Shown: in pieces, positions 24,946-38,084 of the stretch
Layout: every line of letters starts with the position of its first letter
Position numbering within the stretch: position 1 is the first letter of the stretch
From: Lottia gigantea
Lineage: Eukaryota > Mollusca > Gastropoda > Lottiidae
DNA: 64,000 nucleotides
Reading direction: 5' to 3'
Assembly: GCF_000327385.1 (NCBI RefSeq)
Contig: NW_008708400.1
Location: forward strand, 1,106,803 to 1,170,802
Made by a program: the position numbers and the translations under genes
Notes under the pieces: generated by a model
What the model saw: the letters and a program-made list of their open reading frames with translations, nothing else
The model's database searches: none
Told to the model about the DNA's origin: nothing

Positions 24946-27423
24946 CTATCCAACAAAAGACATTTGACAGGAAAATCCACATGGCGACATACAACATTTC
25001 TGCATGAAGGGACATTTATGATCCGAGGCACAATCATTCTTGCATCTTGAGAAATATCTCGGAGGGTCTCTGCAGAATCCTAGCTTACTGCCAACTGAAA
25101 AATTAAAGTAAATTATTGCTTGATCACATATTTGAAACCGCGTGTATAAAGAAGGACAGTTCTACTACATATTGTTTTACATAGCACACGGTAAAAGTCA
25201 TACCAGCAATGTAAATGTAAATATTATATCAGATTGCGCAATCCGATGCCGGCTTAACAGCCACCAACTAATAATGATACGTAGTCAACACACATTGGGC
25301 GTGGTTGTGTTTAGGTGAGTAGTGTAAATATGAATATAAATATGTTTACTGTCCTTGGGTCCGTTACTGATATGATATGCATATACGATAAACTATAGTA
25401 TTTCGGATGATGTATTTTTTATAATTTTACTTACCAAAATATCCTTTAAAGTCATAACAGCAGACACCAACTCCCACTGGGGCTGAACAGTAAGATTTTG
25501 ATGGACATTGGTCTCTTCCACACATAATTTGACTACCTCTTACATCAATAATAGGTTGTCCAACAGCGCATGGATTAAATCTACTAACCGCCAACTGAGC
25601 TGAAAATATGACGAGATTTATTCAACCGTCAAATACCAACATTATTCAACTGTCAAATACCAACAGATTGGTTATAAAAGTACATAAATGGCAGTGGTGG
25701 TCGAAGACTACACTGAGGATTCCTCGGTCTTCAGCATGTTATTTGAATTGAAAATCTGAAAATCTGGTAGCAAATAATATTACATGACTAACTTGCAACG
25801 ATAAAAGGATATTTGTTTGCAGTTTGTCATCAAAACAAAAACTTGAGGACGTTCTACGAATATTTCTGAGAATCGAATACAGTCGAATATAACGAAAATG
25901 TCTGAATCGTTAGTAAGAACAGACTGTCTCCACAGACTATCGTGTAATTATAAAACCCAAGAATCATTGCCACCTAAAAATTCAAAATGTATTTACGTGG
26001 AACGCAGGTTGGCTTTAAATCACAACTTTTTGATTCACAAACATCATCAGCTAGCAGTCGACACCCAAAATTACATTTCTTCTTCTGCAATGCCAAAATA
26101 AATATTTTTTGATATTTTTAATCAAATCAAAAAAAGAACAGTACATAGCAAATATATATTGTTAAATATAGCTTGCCAGACAAGGTAACATACGTTTACC
26201 ACCAGCTATCAGAAATAAAAAAAATCTTTAGTGACTTGAAAAGGAATTATCTCAAAATCTTAAAGATACTCTATAAGTCGGGGCAATAGCTATATTTTTT
26301 TTTTCAAATTATCATCAAATTCAAACATAAACAAGATCTTATCAACATATTCATTTAATTCGAATTGCATCAAAATTTGATAAACACAGTCGTCTCTACG
26401 ATCGTTACAGATCAATCGTGACATCATTTAATAGTCATGGGTAATTCCATATATAAAACCAAAATATTGCCAGTTTCACTACTATCTTTCATCAAAGTGA
26501 ATTAAAAATTTGAACTTTTTAACTTGAAATTTGAGGACAATAACTCCAAAATATATATTTAACACAAAAACTGTTCTTCCGATAATTACGAAAATTAAAC
26601 CTGACCGAGATCGTATAATATATAATACATTCATACCAAGTTTCATCAAGATCGAATAAAAACTGTAGTCTCTATCGTACAAGAAATGTGAACGGACCGA
26701 CGGACATGTAGGCGCATACAAAGTGTAGATCACATCGCCAAAAGCAAAGTCGTTCTAGGATAACGTTTTTCCAGTCTATAATTCGAAAGGAATCTTCACC
26801 CGATTTTCTGTGTTAAGACGATCAGTTTAATCTGTTCAAAACCACATTTAACGTATTCAATAGAAATGACCTTTCACGAGGATGTTGAATAGAAAACTGG
26901 CGATGAAATTGGATGCATAAAAACATTATTCAAAGGTCTTAAACATAAACTTGAAAATTATTATAATATCTTGGTTACCTATCATTTTTCCGCCACAAAA
27001 TTGAATAACCTCTAAACTACAAAATATCCATGTATGTACAATATATTTCTCGAATATCACTATACTTACCAGACAAGGGTCTTGAAAAAATTGGCTCTGG
27101 ATTATGCCAAGACAACTACAAAATACAGCAGACCACTGGAATAGATGTAAACGATATTTAAATTAACGAGCTCCTTAATGAGTCGGTGATAATGTTAGAA
27201 ATAAATAGTTGGACACAATGAGTTGACGAATTCCTGTTTGGAGGGCAAGCTGGTTCGCCCGAAATTTTCCCACGAATTTTACCTGTATTGTTCTTTGTTT
27301 TTGGGTTGTTGACCGATATTTTTTCGGACTCATTTGATATGTTAGGCTTCAAATTGTCTCATTATCAAAAATAAGTTATTGCGTTTTCACAAAACAACTT
27401 ACCAAGAGTGTACTGACTGCCAT
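24946..27423 (-). CDS. Secreted lustrin-repeat plus WAP domain protein (4 exons)
   Basis: Exons on the minus strand: 27403-27423, 27070-27135, 25435-25594 and 24946-25094, all with GT-AG borders and consistent frame, giving 131 residues. Residues 1 to about 22 form a signal peptide (MAVSTLLWSAVF...). Residues 36-75 match the lustrin-type cysteine-rich domain (NPCAVGQP, then CGRDQCPSKSYC, ending VGVCC; six Cys). Residues 88-125 form a WAP four-disulfide core with all eight Cys (C90, C100, C104, C110, C116-C117, C121, C125). These domains occur in nacre and shell-matrix proteins such as lustrin and perlwapin, and WAP domains also inhibit proteases or act in defence. A role in shell matrix or epithelial secretion is inferred. 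C28, before the first domain, has no obvious partner, so an interchain disulfide or an exon missed in the 1.5-kb second intron is possible. A TATA-like box and an AATAAA frame the gene. Confidence 0.85.
26110..26760. repeat. Dispersed repeat within intron 2 of the lustrin/WAP gene
   Basis: The intron carries AT-rich text with two loosely related halves, each containing 'atcatcaaattc' or 'tttcatcaagatcga' followed by 'gtc-tctacgatcgt' or 'gtctctatcgtac'. It ends near 'gtgaacggaccgacggacat'. The blocks around 'accaagtttc-tcaa' also occur at 22.96-23.1 kb. I see no coding content or clear terminal repeats, so class is undetermined. Confidence 0.45.
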
Positions 27424-27460
27424 GCTTGCCTGTTAAAAGCTGAGGAAATAAATGGATGAA

Positions 27461-27468
27461 TATTTATA
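27461..27468 (-). promoter_or_regulatory. TATA-like box upstream of the lustrin/WAP gene
   Basis: TATAAATA on the minus strand lies about 38-45 bases upstream of the ATG at 27423. Transcription would start about 14 bases before the ATG, giving a very short leader. An alternative is that the pyrimidine-rich TTTCCTCAG just upstream of the ATG is a splice acceptor and the true promoter lies further away. Confidence 0.4.
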
Positions 27469-28570
27469 AATACTGTCAATGTCATCTATCATAGTTGATC
27501 AACGGTTTAGACAGATCCGTCAATCACAATAACTCAAAATAAAGTGTCATATCTATTGACTTTCACTAATTACAAGTCGTTTAGACAAGGGTAAGTTTCT
27601 TTAGAGTTGGCTATTGCTAATAGTTCATCCTGACATTGGCCCAAATCTACCATTTTTCCGTCAAATTGACCTCTTACTTTCAAGTACGTCTTGAGGGAAA
27701 TTGCCGATTATTTCCGACGCGAGAATTTTACCACCGGATATTATGAGCAATCGCGACATGTTCTAATTGTTCTCAAGCATTTGATTAATAAAGATAACTG
27801 TGAAAAGATGTGATTTTCGCATCTAGTGTTAATAAGCAGAAATATTTTCACGGCAATTAGCAAGAATCATTAATATACAATGATGACGTACAACCAATTT
27901 GTATTGTGAAAGTGCCTCTGAAAACCATTGAGTGAACCAAAATGGCGGCATGAGTTGATTGTCTATACAAAAATGTGCTACCAGTCACTACTAAAAAAAA
28001 ATTTACTATTAATTTACATGTACACAATATCATGAATATACAAGTGACGGCTCTAGCCGAAGTTAGTTAATGAACGTCTCCCAACCATTAACCTATACTA
28101 ACAGGAGCTCAATCTAATATTTTGGGGAGTTGATATGGGCCTTTTCAATATATTTTATCTCAAATGTACTAGAAACAGAACGAAAATCGCATTATCTCTG
28201 CAAAGGGACAGTAAACTATAAATCATTAAAAAAAATCATTTATGTGCTCAAGTGTCCGAGAACTGATTTATGGATGGTGAAGGGCTTGTACTGACATACT
28301 CTCGTCTTTGTTTTGTTGATAGATTAACCGACCTCATTTAGAACATAACATGCCTTTTTATATTCCTCACATCACGTATATAATCATCATGAAAATGAGT
28401 CCGTTCAAAATTGTCTCTAGAAGACACAGTTCTCGAATAATTATGATTAAAGCTGGTGAAATCGTTTATCGTCGCCAAATAATGAATCCAATCGGGAAAA
28501 AAAATCGAAAAATATTTATTAAGTTATCGACAAGCTGGATTATCGGCTCATATATTTATGATATTGTATG
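27469..28570. other. Intergenic spacer between the lustrin/WAP and SDR genes
   Basis: AT-rich sequence without supported exons. It contains the 5' flank of the lustrin/WAP gene and the 3' end of the first SDR gene, including its AATAAA. An open frame on the plus strand near 28.35-28.58 kb has no recognisable content and overlaps the SDR 3' region. Confidence 0.6.
28515..28520 (-). promoter_or_regulatory. Polyadenylation signal AATAAA of SDR gene 1
   Basis: AATAAA on the minus strand, about 50 bases past the stop codon at 28571-28573 of the first short-chain dehydrogenase gene. Confidence 0.6.
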
Positions 28571-31500
28571 TTATTGATCATAATTGAGTATTTCAGTTAA
28601 ATTCTCTGGTAGATGTGGTTTTAAGCTCTCCAAACTCCATTTCATTAGTTCATCTTGTTTTTCAGGATCTCTACAAAATATCAATAAATTAAATATTGGT
28701 AATGATAATATATTGTCTGTTATACCAAGCAAATGTTTCCAAAAACAAAATTGGGCGATCGTTTGTTCATACTTAATTATTGACTGTCGGATATTACCAG
28801 ACTGTAATTACTGAATAATGAACATTATCAATATTCAGCTGCTCCTTTTATTGGTGTCTTATATTCATGCTATATTCTGATATATATACCTTGCTAGTGA
28901 AGATGGTGTTTTGATTTTACAGTCACTCATATAAATACCAGTTTGTCCTTGTAACGAGTTATCTATAGCAGCTTTAATAATAGTTGCAGCACCCTCAAAA
29001 GCACTTCTGGCAAAATAAGCTAACAAAAAATATAGATTTTAATCAAACAATTACTTAAATTTTTGTTGATTCATTACTACATAGAAAATAGATATTAAAC
29101 GAAGAAAGTTTATTGAGTATGAAGCCATTACATTTCCATTTTGTGATGCATTAAAAAGGACCCAGTCATTCGGATAGGACAATGTACCATGGCCCCATGC
29201 TCTGTGCACGAGTTTTTTTACAGTTGGACAAGTAAACTGGAAAAAGCCACTCAAAGCAAATTGGACTGTGATACACTGGTGTATTACCAGTAAGGTAGAA
29301 CGGAAATGTTATTTTACGATAACATTAGGAAATGAAGATGTACTTACTCTTTGCAAATGCTCTTACAAACAAGTAATCATTTGTTTGAGTCATCTGAGTA
29401 TAGACTATACCAGGATGACACGAGGATATTGTGACCTCTATAGACTTTATATTTCTTATTAACCACAACATTGACATTATCTGAAAATCAAAGATAACCA
29501 AAAAAATGATAGGGTGATGATACAACTTCATTTATGACACAACAACTAAATATTCAGTAACTCCAGTGACCATTATGAATGGTATACTACTTCTTAAGAG
29601 GGACTAAAAAATTTAATTTTTCAAACTTGGCCAAACTGAGTCTTTGATCATCAGTGGACTAACTGGTGTCATTACTTTTCACCAGAATCCCTCTAAACCT
29701 CCAATAAATCCCTAAACTGAGTAATAATTCATTAAACTAAGTTTAATTGATATTAATTAATGGGTATATCGTCTTATATAAAGATTTCATTTTTTTAGTC
29801 ATGGCACCTAGTAAGTCCAACTGATGAACATATACACTTGTTGGCCAATTTTGAGACTTTAAATTATATGTTCATTCTAAGAGGTACAAGATACAACCCA
29901 CTAGTAAAAAAATAGAGTCACAATGTACCTCAGTCACAAGATTATAATTCTGGTCACAAGATACAACCATCATCATGGATTGAAGCGACGGGGCAATTAA
30001 TACAACCCACATCATGAATGGGTCAAATAACAACCATATATACAATACAACCCATATCATGGATTGAGGGGATGTGTCACATAAATACAATAAATTTGTT
30101 TTGCAAACATTAGCGCACAATGGAATATTAAAATATCCAGATCACATAATATATGTATTGCGTTAAATTAATTAACAACAAACCTGGTATAGTTTGGAAC
30201 TACCATAAAATGTTATTTCTCCCCACGATTTCTGAGCATTTATATTTGTCAAGTCAAATTTACCAACTGTATGAGCTATAGATGATGTTTGGACAATCCT
30301 GCTGTCATCACCAGATGCCGTTAAAATTGGTAGAAAATGAAGAATGATTAATAGATGAGATAAATAATTAGCTTGTAACATCATTTCATAACCATCTTCT
30401 GTTAATTCTGAAATCAAGAGGAGAAGATGATGTCATCATTATCATAGAATACATACAAAGTAATTAAATATGTACATCGTCATGAAATACATATAATATG
30501 CATATTATGCACATTGTCACGAAATACATAATATGCACATTGTCATGAAATTGATATATGCATCCAGTTTATACTAAGTTGAATCAGGACAACAGTTAAT
30601 TTTGCTCGTAAAAATGTTTAAAAACATGTTAATTAAACATCATTAGCATGTCTGAATCAAAAGGGTTAAGGTGTGGCGACTCAGTCCTCGAGTGGCAACA
30701 AATTTCTTCTCCCATTACCGATTACCTTCCTAACAGTCATTGGTAGTGGACCTTATGTATACATGTCATGCTTTTCAAGCTACAGTAAATTCTGGTGGCC
30801 TTTAACTTTTTAAACAAATTGATTAGAAGATAATACCTTTGGATTTCACTGCTATTCCAGCATTGCAAACCAGGACATTCAATTTACAATTTCTAGCTTT
30901 AAATGCTTCAATAAACCGTTTTGTGGCAGCAAAGGAGGCAAGATCTAATTCCATTATTTCAATATTCAACTTCCTTGGATCTCGTCTGTTAGCCTCTAAT
31001 TCCTTCTCCATCTTCAAACTAAAGTCTTTAATATATTCCTCTTGCATATTTTTAACGGCCTGGGAAAATTAACATTTATCGTCAAATTTTGTTGTCCATA
31101 AATTCCGTAAATTTTCGAGCAAGTGTTGAAATTCGGCACCCATTAGCTATTAACGAGCATTACTGATTACATCGTGTTTGATATTGAAACAAGAATATGG
31201 AATATCAGAAATTGGCAAATTGAATATTCCACAACGGCTATACATTTAGACTTACTGTTTCGGCCTTGGTCAAATTTCTGCAAGCAATAATCACATGAGC
31301 TCCCAAACCTGCTATCGTCTTAGCTGCTTCATACCCAATACCTGTCAACCCAAAAAAATTATAAAGGATTTCAGATTACGAAAAGTTTCATTTCAAAACG
31401 CTCAGTGGCTACTACTTCCTAAATGAGACAGGTTCGCCACCTGTTTTATTAATGTAGCTAACTAAGTCTCACAAACCGTCGAAATTTGAGCCTTCAAATC

Positions 31501-31782
31501 CATGTATGTCAAGAATTATCTGCGTTTGAAAGTTGAGAAGATCTACATATAAATAGAAAGTAAAATTCCGTGCAGTTTGTGGTAGTTTTGAAGGAATTAT
31601 TAAATCAATGTGCTTTAGTGATAACAACAAGCTGTTGTTATCAATGTTGCTTGGTTACTTGTTAGATGTTAATTTCAGATCATCAGCAACATTAAACGCG
31701 TTTAACCTGAATTTCCTCCAGTTATCAAATATGTTCTCTCATGATTGATTTCCTCTTCCGGAAAAGACAACGAAGCTCCCAT
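28571..31782 (-). CDS. Short-chain dehydrogenase/reductase, paralogue 1 (7 exons)
   Basis: Exons on the minus strand: 31707-31782, 31256-31341, 30837-31059, 30184-30407, 29348-29480, 28890-29019, 28571-28670. They give 323 residues, the usual size for retinol dehydrogenase/WWOX-like classical SDRs. The nucleotide-binding TGGNSGIG is at residues 21-28, NAG at 120-122, the ANYLSH active-site Asn helix near 142, the TSS serine at 170-171, and the catalytic Tyr-x-x-x-Lys (YGSSK) at 196-200. All key residues are present, so an NAD(P)-dependent oxidoreductase acting on a lipid, retinoid or carbonyl substrate is expected, but the substrate cannot be told. The N-terminus MGASLSF lacks a signal or membrane segment and fits an N-myristoylation site. 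Intron 1 contains a MITE copy. Its closest relative in the window is the next SDR gene, 3 kb upstream. Confidence 0.9.
29870..30100. repeat. Degenerate short repeats in intron 4 of SDR gene 1
   Basis: The block 'atacaaccca(c/t)atcatg(g/a)attga', with variants such as 'gatacaaccatcatcatggattga', occurs about four times with uneven spacing. This looks like a decayed minisatellite; an open frame crossing it has no coding character. Confidence 0.5.
30455..30560. repeat. Short tandem repeat in intron 3 of SDR gene 1
   Basis: The unit 'cattgtcatgaaatacataatatgca' recurs about three times with small changes, between exons 3 and 4 of the first SDR gene. Confidence 0.55.
31417..31605 (-). mobile_element. 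Truncated MITE family A copy in intron 1 of SDR gene 1
   Basis: The block 'gagacaggttcgccacctgtttt' followed by 'gtcgaaatttgagccttcaaatc' and 'aagaattatctgcgtttg' matches the minus-orientation copy at 9096. The inner end 'gttttgaaggaattat' is also shared. The far terminus is not recognisable, so the copy is incomplete. Confidence 0.6.
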
Positions 31783-34663
31783 TTTCACCAAATCTTAGCT
31801 AATTGTACACATTTGTGTATTTGTATTTTCCTGAAATAAATGAACGAATCATTCAGTAAAATTTTATCTCTCAAGACAAAATAATTATCCTACTGGCCTT
31901 TTTGTTTTGTAGCACAGTCGAGGGCGTTGGTGCTTTACATGACGTCATATGCTTAGTTACGTCGAACATTGCTGTCTGTGGATTCTAATCTCTATCGGCG
32001 TGCAAAAGTCCGATGAGGGGACAGTCGCCCACCTTCGCAGCCCTGACAGAGGTTAGAAATTCAGGCAATCGCAGATATTTCCCCCTCCCCTCTAGGAAGT
32101 ACACCTGGCTCCGCCACTGGGAGTCTTGACACACAGCAATTACTTACTGATTGTAATTAATTGATAGCTTACTTTTTTCGTACGCCTGAAGTCCTACATT
32201 TTAAATTTATCCCCATGTGCAAATCTCAGCTGTGATTTTCTATGCGAAACACTTATCGGCAGCATAGAATGAGTGGTACAGAATTGTTTTAATAGCATTA
32301 ACTCTAGTAGAACAGACATTATATGGGTCAAGGTAGTAAGTGTATGCATCTATTCCTTCCATTCAATTCGTACACATTATACAATTCTAAGACAGAAAAA
32401 GGTAGAAGATCGTTAATAGTAATTGTGTTTACTTACCAGGTACATCTATTAGTAAGGTATCCGTTAATGATAAACGTATCGTATCATGTCCCGAGAAGCA
32501 AAATAACATATATCATACTGATAACCATCAAATAGACTAGCCTAATATAATATGAACATACAATTCACATCTTCTATTAAGTCGACTAAACACAACGTAT
32601 TACTCTACATCTCAGTTCGTCTTTAAAGTCGTACGCAGAATGATTCTGTTAATCATTGCTGCTATTTATCGTATAATTTTCAGATTAACCGAAAGTCGCT
32701 AGAAATCTTATAAGACTGCCATAGTCACCCGCTGTGTAATGACCTCTGTCGGAGTTCAAACCAAAAGAAAACGATATTATATGGTAGCTATATAGGCCAA
32801 AAACATACGATGTTATTATTAATTGGAACATCAGTATACGTTTCGGGTATAGTAAGTATATCGAATGCATCTCGTCAGCTTGTTGAAATTAAAGAGAAAG
32901 TATGACAACAAGCATACTCTAAATAATTCGCAAATGTCAAAGTATATACTCCCAGATACAATGAACAATTGGTTGGTTTTGAATTTAAATGTCAAATACA
33001 ATGTATATATGTTGAGTGTAATAAAAGCTATATAATCGCCGACTTATTGATTGACTTTTTTATACATTCAAATTTTTTCGCTTTACAAAATGTAGACATA
33101 ACTTTTAGGTTATGACGCAAGGGAACGTGAAATATTGGTCATGCAGACCTATTATCACTATGGTATTTTGAAAAAGAAAAGATACTCCATTTTTAAGTTA
33201 ACGCTGACTTTTTTCCCCAGATAATGCAATTTCTATTATAGCAGATAGCGTTCAAAAAAATATCAGAAAACAAAAATGAAACGAAAGTATAATCTCTTTT
33301 AATTAGTAGGATATATACTGGGACTTTCAATTGAATTTTCTGTTTCGACGCTTTCAACTTCCATCAAGGGAGATAACTATTATTAGGTACCGTTCGATCT
33401 AAAAGTCCTTTGTCATTTCTGTTTCCATGTTAAATCACAAAATTTAACCTTTTCCTGGAATCTCATTGAAAACTTTCCAATAAGGTGTATGAAAGTATGG
33501 AAATTACAGACCACTGTCATTCCACACAAAACGACTATTTTTCCTGTTATCCTTCCGCATAGAAATCTCTCATCATCTCACAAAATCTGATTTCAGACAT
33601 CAAATTCGAAATCTAGATCGAAAAAAACTAGACATACAAAAACCTTAAAGGAAGGGAGAAAGAAGATTTCTAAAAATTGCACTGATACAATCATTTGCAT
33701 AATTTATGGGAGTGGATCCTAAATCAACAGAAACAAAATGGCAACAGCCAGTTTATATTTGATATTTGTATCACTTGATGCTAATTCATTGTCTCCTCGA
33801 GATTAAAACAAATATCCGGAACCATTTTCATCATTACTGATTTATTGTTATACACGGAAGTTCTACTTTTAAGTAATGATACCCCGCACCAAACGCTAAC
33901 CAATCAGATTCCCTAGCCACAGGGTCAATTGGCGCGGTCAATTACAGGATTTTAATGGTCCAGGCCATCGTTCGTCAAAGCTGTGCATAGCAAAGTTGGA
34001 CTGGGTGATACGCTACTTTCAATTAGATTAAAGCACAGTTCCTGGGGGGGAAATTGCATAATTTTATAGAAGAAAATACAGCCAAGGAAGCATATTAAAC
34101 TGGATGAAAATCCCTGAATACAATCCTTCTTAGATTTCTTGGAAGACCATATGATTAAGTTTTCTGAAGTTTTTGCAATCAAGGTCTAAAGTCCAACAAT
34201 TGCGAATTATGGCTAAATATGGTAAGCCTTTTTTTTTATTGATAATACGTACTGTCTTAGCATATGTTTTAGTGCATCTAGTATGCCTATTTTACTTACA
34301 ATATTTTGATATAAGCTTCAAAACAATACTGATGGTTTAAGTATGACTTTGAGTTGTTAAATATAGTAATTTTTGTAAGTTCCATTGATTAGAAACACAC
34401 TTTCCTCCCAGAAATGTCAACAAAAAATGTCACAAATTTTGACTGAAATTTGCCCTCTGCACAAACTAACGATTATATTGTGTACTCATGTAAATACCTT
34501 TTCCAACGTTAAGCCAGTACTTACACTACTTATTATGAAGCTAATTTGTTATCGAATTGTTATGAAAATTAACGGTAAAATGCGAACCAAAGAAGACAGT
34601 AACTATTAAATAAAAACAACACATTGAAACAGAGGAAGTTTATAAATAAATTTATCTAGTAGT
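31783..34663. other. Intergenic spacer between the two SDR genes
   Basis: No supported exon. Near 31.91-32.12 kb is a GC-richer block that ends 'cctggctccgccactgg', typical of the edge of a decayed DNA element or SINE. A minus-strand open frame near 33.95-34.18 kb is flanked by a poly-G run and shows no domain. The promoter of SDR gene 1 should lie at the left end, but no clear TATA box could be chosen. Confidence 0.5.
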
Positions 34664-37600
34664 TTATAAATCAAAAATATCTGAAAGGTTGTCAGGTAGA
34701 TAAGGTTTTAAACTCTCAAAACTCCACTTAGCAACTTCATCTTGTATAACTGGATTCCTGTAAAAAGAGCAAATGATAGCTAAGAACGGATGTAATAAAC
34801 ACAATATATTTCATTACTTACACCTTATTGATTTTATGTTGGTAATTAGTTCCTTGTTATACATAAATTAATTCAATTCACAAATACAACTACGTGTATA
34901 TCTGAAAATGTTTCACAATCGTCGAATCAAATCGCACGATGTCATTATGAACATCATTAAGTATTTTCAGCTGAGAGCTTGAGCACCACGAAACAAAGTA
35001 ATTATAAGCATTTTGTTTCATAATGCGATTATTGACTGGAATAATTCTTACATTGACAAATCAGATGTACATTTCATTTTACAGTCACTCAAATAAATAC
35101 CAGTTTGTCCCTTCAATGACTGGTCCACGGCACATTTGATTATGGTTGTCGCACCATCATATGGCCTTCTTGCCATGAAAGCTGTAAAAGTAAATAAAAG
35201 TTTTAGTACGTATGAAGCTGTAAATGTGCTTAAATGGTCAAATATATTACTTGCTTTAATTGCTTTTCTACATCATTTATGTCGTCAATTCGTTACTTCA
35301 AAGAAAAACGATAAAAGGAAAAAGGTGTATAAAACCTCTGTAGACATTGGAACCAGGTATTCACCATTTGCTCCAAACAGTCAAATTGTCCACGACAGGG
35401 CTATCTGACTATAAGATCTGTGATTGGCTACACTAACATTTCTTGCTACACTCACCGTCTAATTAAGGTAGCAAAATCACGAAGCGTAACACCTGAATTT
35501 ACACTAAATGGCTATGGAAGCATCAGTGGGTTTGTCACCTGCCAGAACCATAGAAAGATTGTTTGTTTTCTCTGCTTTACCAAGAGGTATAATGGGGTTG
35601 TGTTTGTCATATAATCATCAAAATTACTTACAATTGACGTATGTTTTAACAAAGAATGAAGATGCATTCTGTGTCATCTGTGTAGACACCAGACCAGGGT
35701 TGCAACACGATATTGTCACTGAATTATTCTTCAGATTCCTGGCCATCCAATACATAAACATTATCTGGAAATTAAAATGACAACCGCTTATATTGTGACT
35801 TGTTAAAAGTGACAAGCCTGACAAAATTTCTAAATTGCATACAACAGTAATAAGGCAGTTTCAGAAGCTTTGGAACTCAATTTCATTAAATATCAATTCC
35901 AGTTGCACTAATGCACCACAGCAGTGTCAATTCGGATCTTGTCTCACCTGATATAATTTAGAGTTCCCATACGTTTTAGATTCGCCCCAGGATTTTTCAG
36001 CATTCATGTCATTTATATTATGTTTAGCAAAAATATGCATTAAAGACGAGGTTTGGACGATTCTGCTGTCGTCACCAGACGCCATTAAAATTGGTACAAA
36101 ATGGAGAATAATTAATAGATGAGATAAATAATTGGCTTGTAACATTAATTCAAAACCATCTTCTGTTAATTCTGGAAAACATGATTGGAATATGAATCAA
36201 GTGAAATATTAATAACCACACACTCAAATGCCTCGAAACTTTAGTTTAGTTTGGCAAAATTCATTCGAGATTGAATTGATAACATTATGAAAGTGGTAAA
36301 AATGTTCTTAATTTTACTTCACCGGTAGGTTTTTACTTTAACGGAATTAACAACTGGAACTTTTTAAGCTGATTAGCCTGGATGACGATCCTCTTTCATT
36401 TTAAACAATAAAATCATACAAATTTTATGATTAAATAAAATAAATAAATATTTTTGAATAAGTTCAGAAAGATTAAAAAACGTTATTGGTCGAAGTTTGC
36501 TAGAATCTGCCGATATCGTCATTTCACTGGATTGGTAAACTTATTATCAATTAGAAAGCTCTATTAGATGGTGAATAAAGAAGCATTAACTGGTTGTTAG
36601 CTTTGTGGAACAATGATGGTCAAATGAAATTCAAATGCCTTGAAAAACAAAAATGTATGGGAAGGTACAACTTTATGGTTTCTATTTCATTTCATTTTGC
36701 GAAGAAGGATCGGGTTTGAAAAGCGGAACTTAATGCTCACATGATGGACATAAGGACATGATAGGGGTCAAAACATGTAAGGTTACCTCTGTTTTGTGCC
36801 GATACCCCAGCATTACATATCAGTACGTTTAATTTACAATTTCTGGCTTTAAATTCATCAATGAAACGTTTTGTTGATTTGAATGACGCTAGATCTACTT
36901 CCATTACTTCTAGATTCAATTTTCGGGGATCTTTGTTGATGGCATCGGGCTCATTTTTCAGCTTATCGTGAAAATCATCTTCGTATTCTTTCTGCATTTG
37001 TTTTATGGCCTGTAAGTATACTTTAAAAATATCAGTTTAATGGGAAAAATTTGCTGTTTTCGGGAGTTGTTTTGGGATTTCGAATATATGTAAATAATAT
37101 TTAGAGGTACTACAATTGTACCAAAATCGTATAATTCCTTCAAAGATATCTGAAACTAGGAATTTCCGTATCTATTTCTATATTATGTCATTTCTGTATG
37201 ACAGAGTCTCAAGAAAAGACGAGTCGGTTTTTTTTTAATTTCTAACTTGGATTTGAATGCCTAAATTTCGATGGTGGGCTGTGAACACTGATTATAGCTA
37301 AACAAAATCCATGGCGAACCTGCACTTTTAAAGGCATCCCAGAACAATCAATGGAACGAATATCATTTTCCAGTTACAGCATTTGCCAATCTGCGACCAA
37401 GATCATAGAAATTATTTTTATTTTTCAAAAGTATAAACATTAATTATAAACGTAATATTTTTGATATCTCATTTTCGAACTTAATACATAACGAATTGTA
37501 TTTCTTTGAACGAGACGCGGCTAAATCCAGCTTTGTTTGTGATAGGTTATGATACTTACGGCTTCAGCTTTAGGCATATTTCGGCAAGCAATTATCACAT

Positions 37601-38084
37601 GACCTCCTAAAAGCGCTATATTTTTAGCAACTTCGTAACCGATTCCTAAAAAGACAGGATACGGAGTACATACAAGTCGAAAAGTCAAATATTTGTTTGT
37701 AAGAATTAAATTGGATGGACTGAGCGGCAAAATAGGACCAGACCTCGAAAACTATTACCCTGATAGAGTTTGAAAATACAAAAATACAACTGAAAACCAG
37801 TTTAGCTTCTTCAAATGCATTCCTAATATTGAATGACAAGAGCTCACATTAAACAGCAACGTTTGTTTCTGGGGTTATTTGTTGGTCAAATAATGAAACG
37901 TCTTTTCACCTGTCGTCAACCCCATAATAATAAACATGAAGTAATATGTCTAGCCTATAAAAATTAGCCCGGGTGATATTTTGAAAAAGAGTTAAAGATT
38001 CCTCTTACCTGTATTGCCACCGGTCACCAAATATGTTCTATCTGGACTGATTTCGTCTTTAGGAAAAGACAATGAAGCCCCCAT
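34664..38084 (-). CDS. Short-chain dehydrogenase/reductase, paralogue 2 (7 exons)
   Basis: Exons on the minus strand: 38009-38084, 37560-37645, 36787-37009, 35948-36171, 35632-35764, 35052-35181, 34664-34757, coding for 321 residues. The first six exons have exactly the lengths of those in the neighbouring paralogue (76, 86, 223, 224, 133, 130); only the last is shorter (94 against 100). TGGNTGIG is at 21-28, NAG at 120-122, TSS at 169-171 and the catalytic YGNSK at 196-200. The active site is intact. In exon 4 about three quarters of residues match paralogue 1, while the substrate-binding C-terminal third differs more, which suggests a changed substrate. The conserved MGASLSF start again fits N-myristoylation. 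Intron 2 holds a near-complete MITE. The general family is retinol dehydrogenase/WWOX-like SDR; a precise orthologue is not claimed. Confidence 0.9.
37037..37331 (+). mobile_element. MITE family A copy in intron 2 of SDR gene 2
   Basis: Borders carry TTAA at 37037-37040 and 37328-37331. The interior aligns in the same orientation with 58507-58857: 'gaatatatgtaaata', 'gtac-aaaat-gtataattcctt-aaa', 'ctatttctatat-atgtc', 'cagagt' and 'gacgagtcg'. Its right end 'catggcgaacctgcactttt' is the inverse of the terminus at 9096. Confidence 0.7.
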
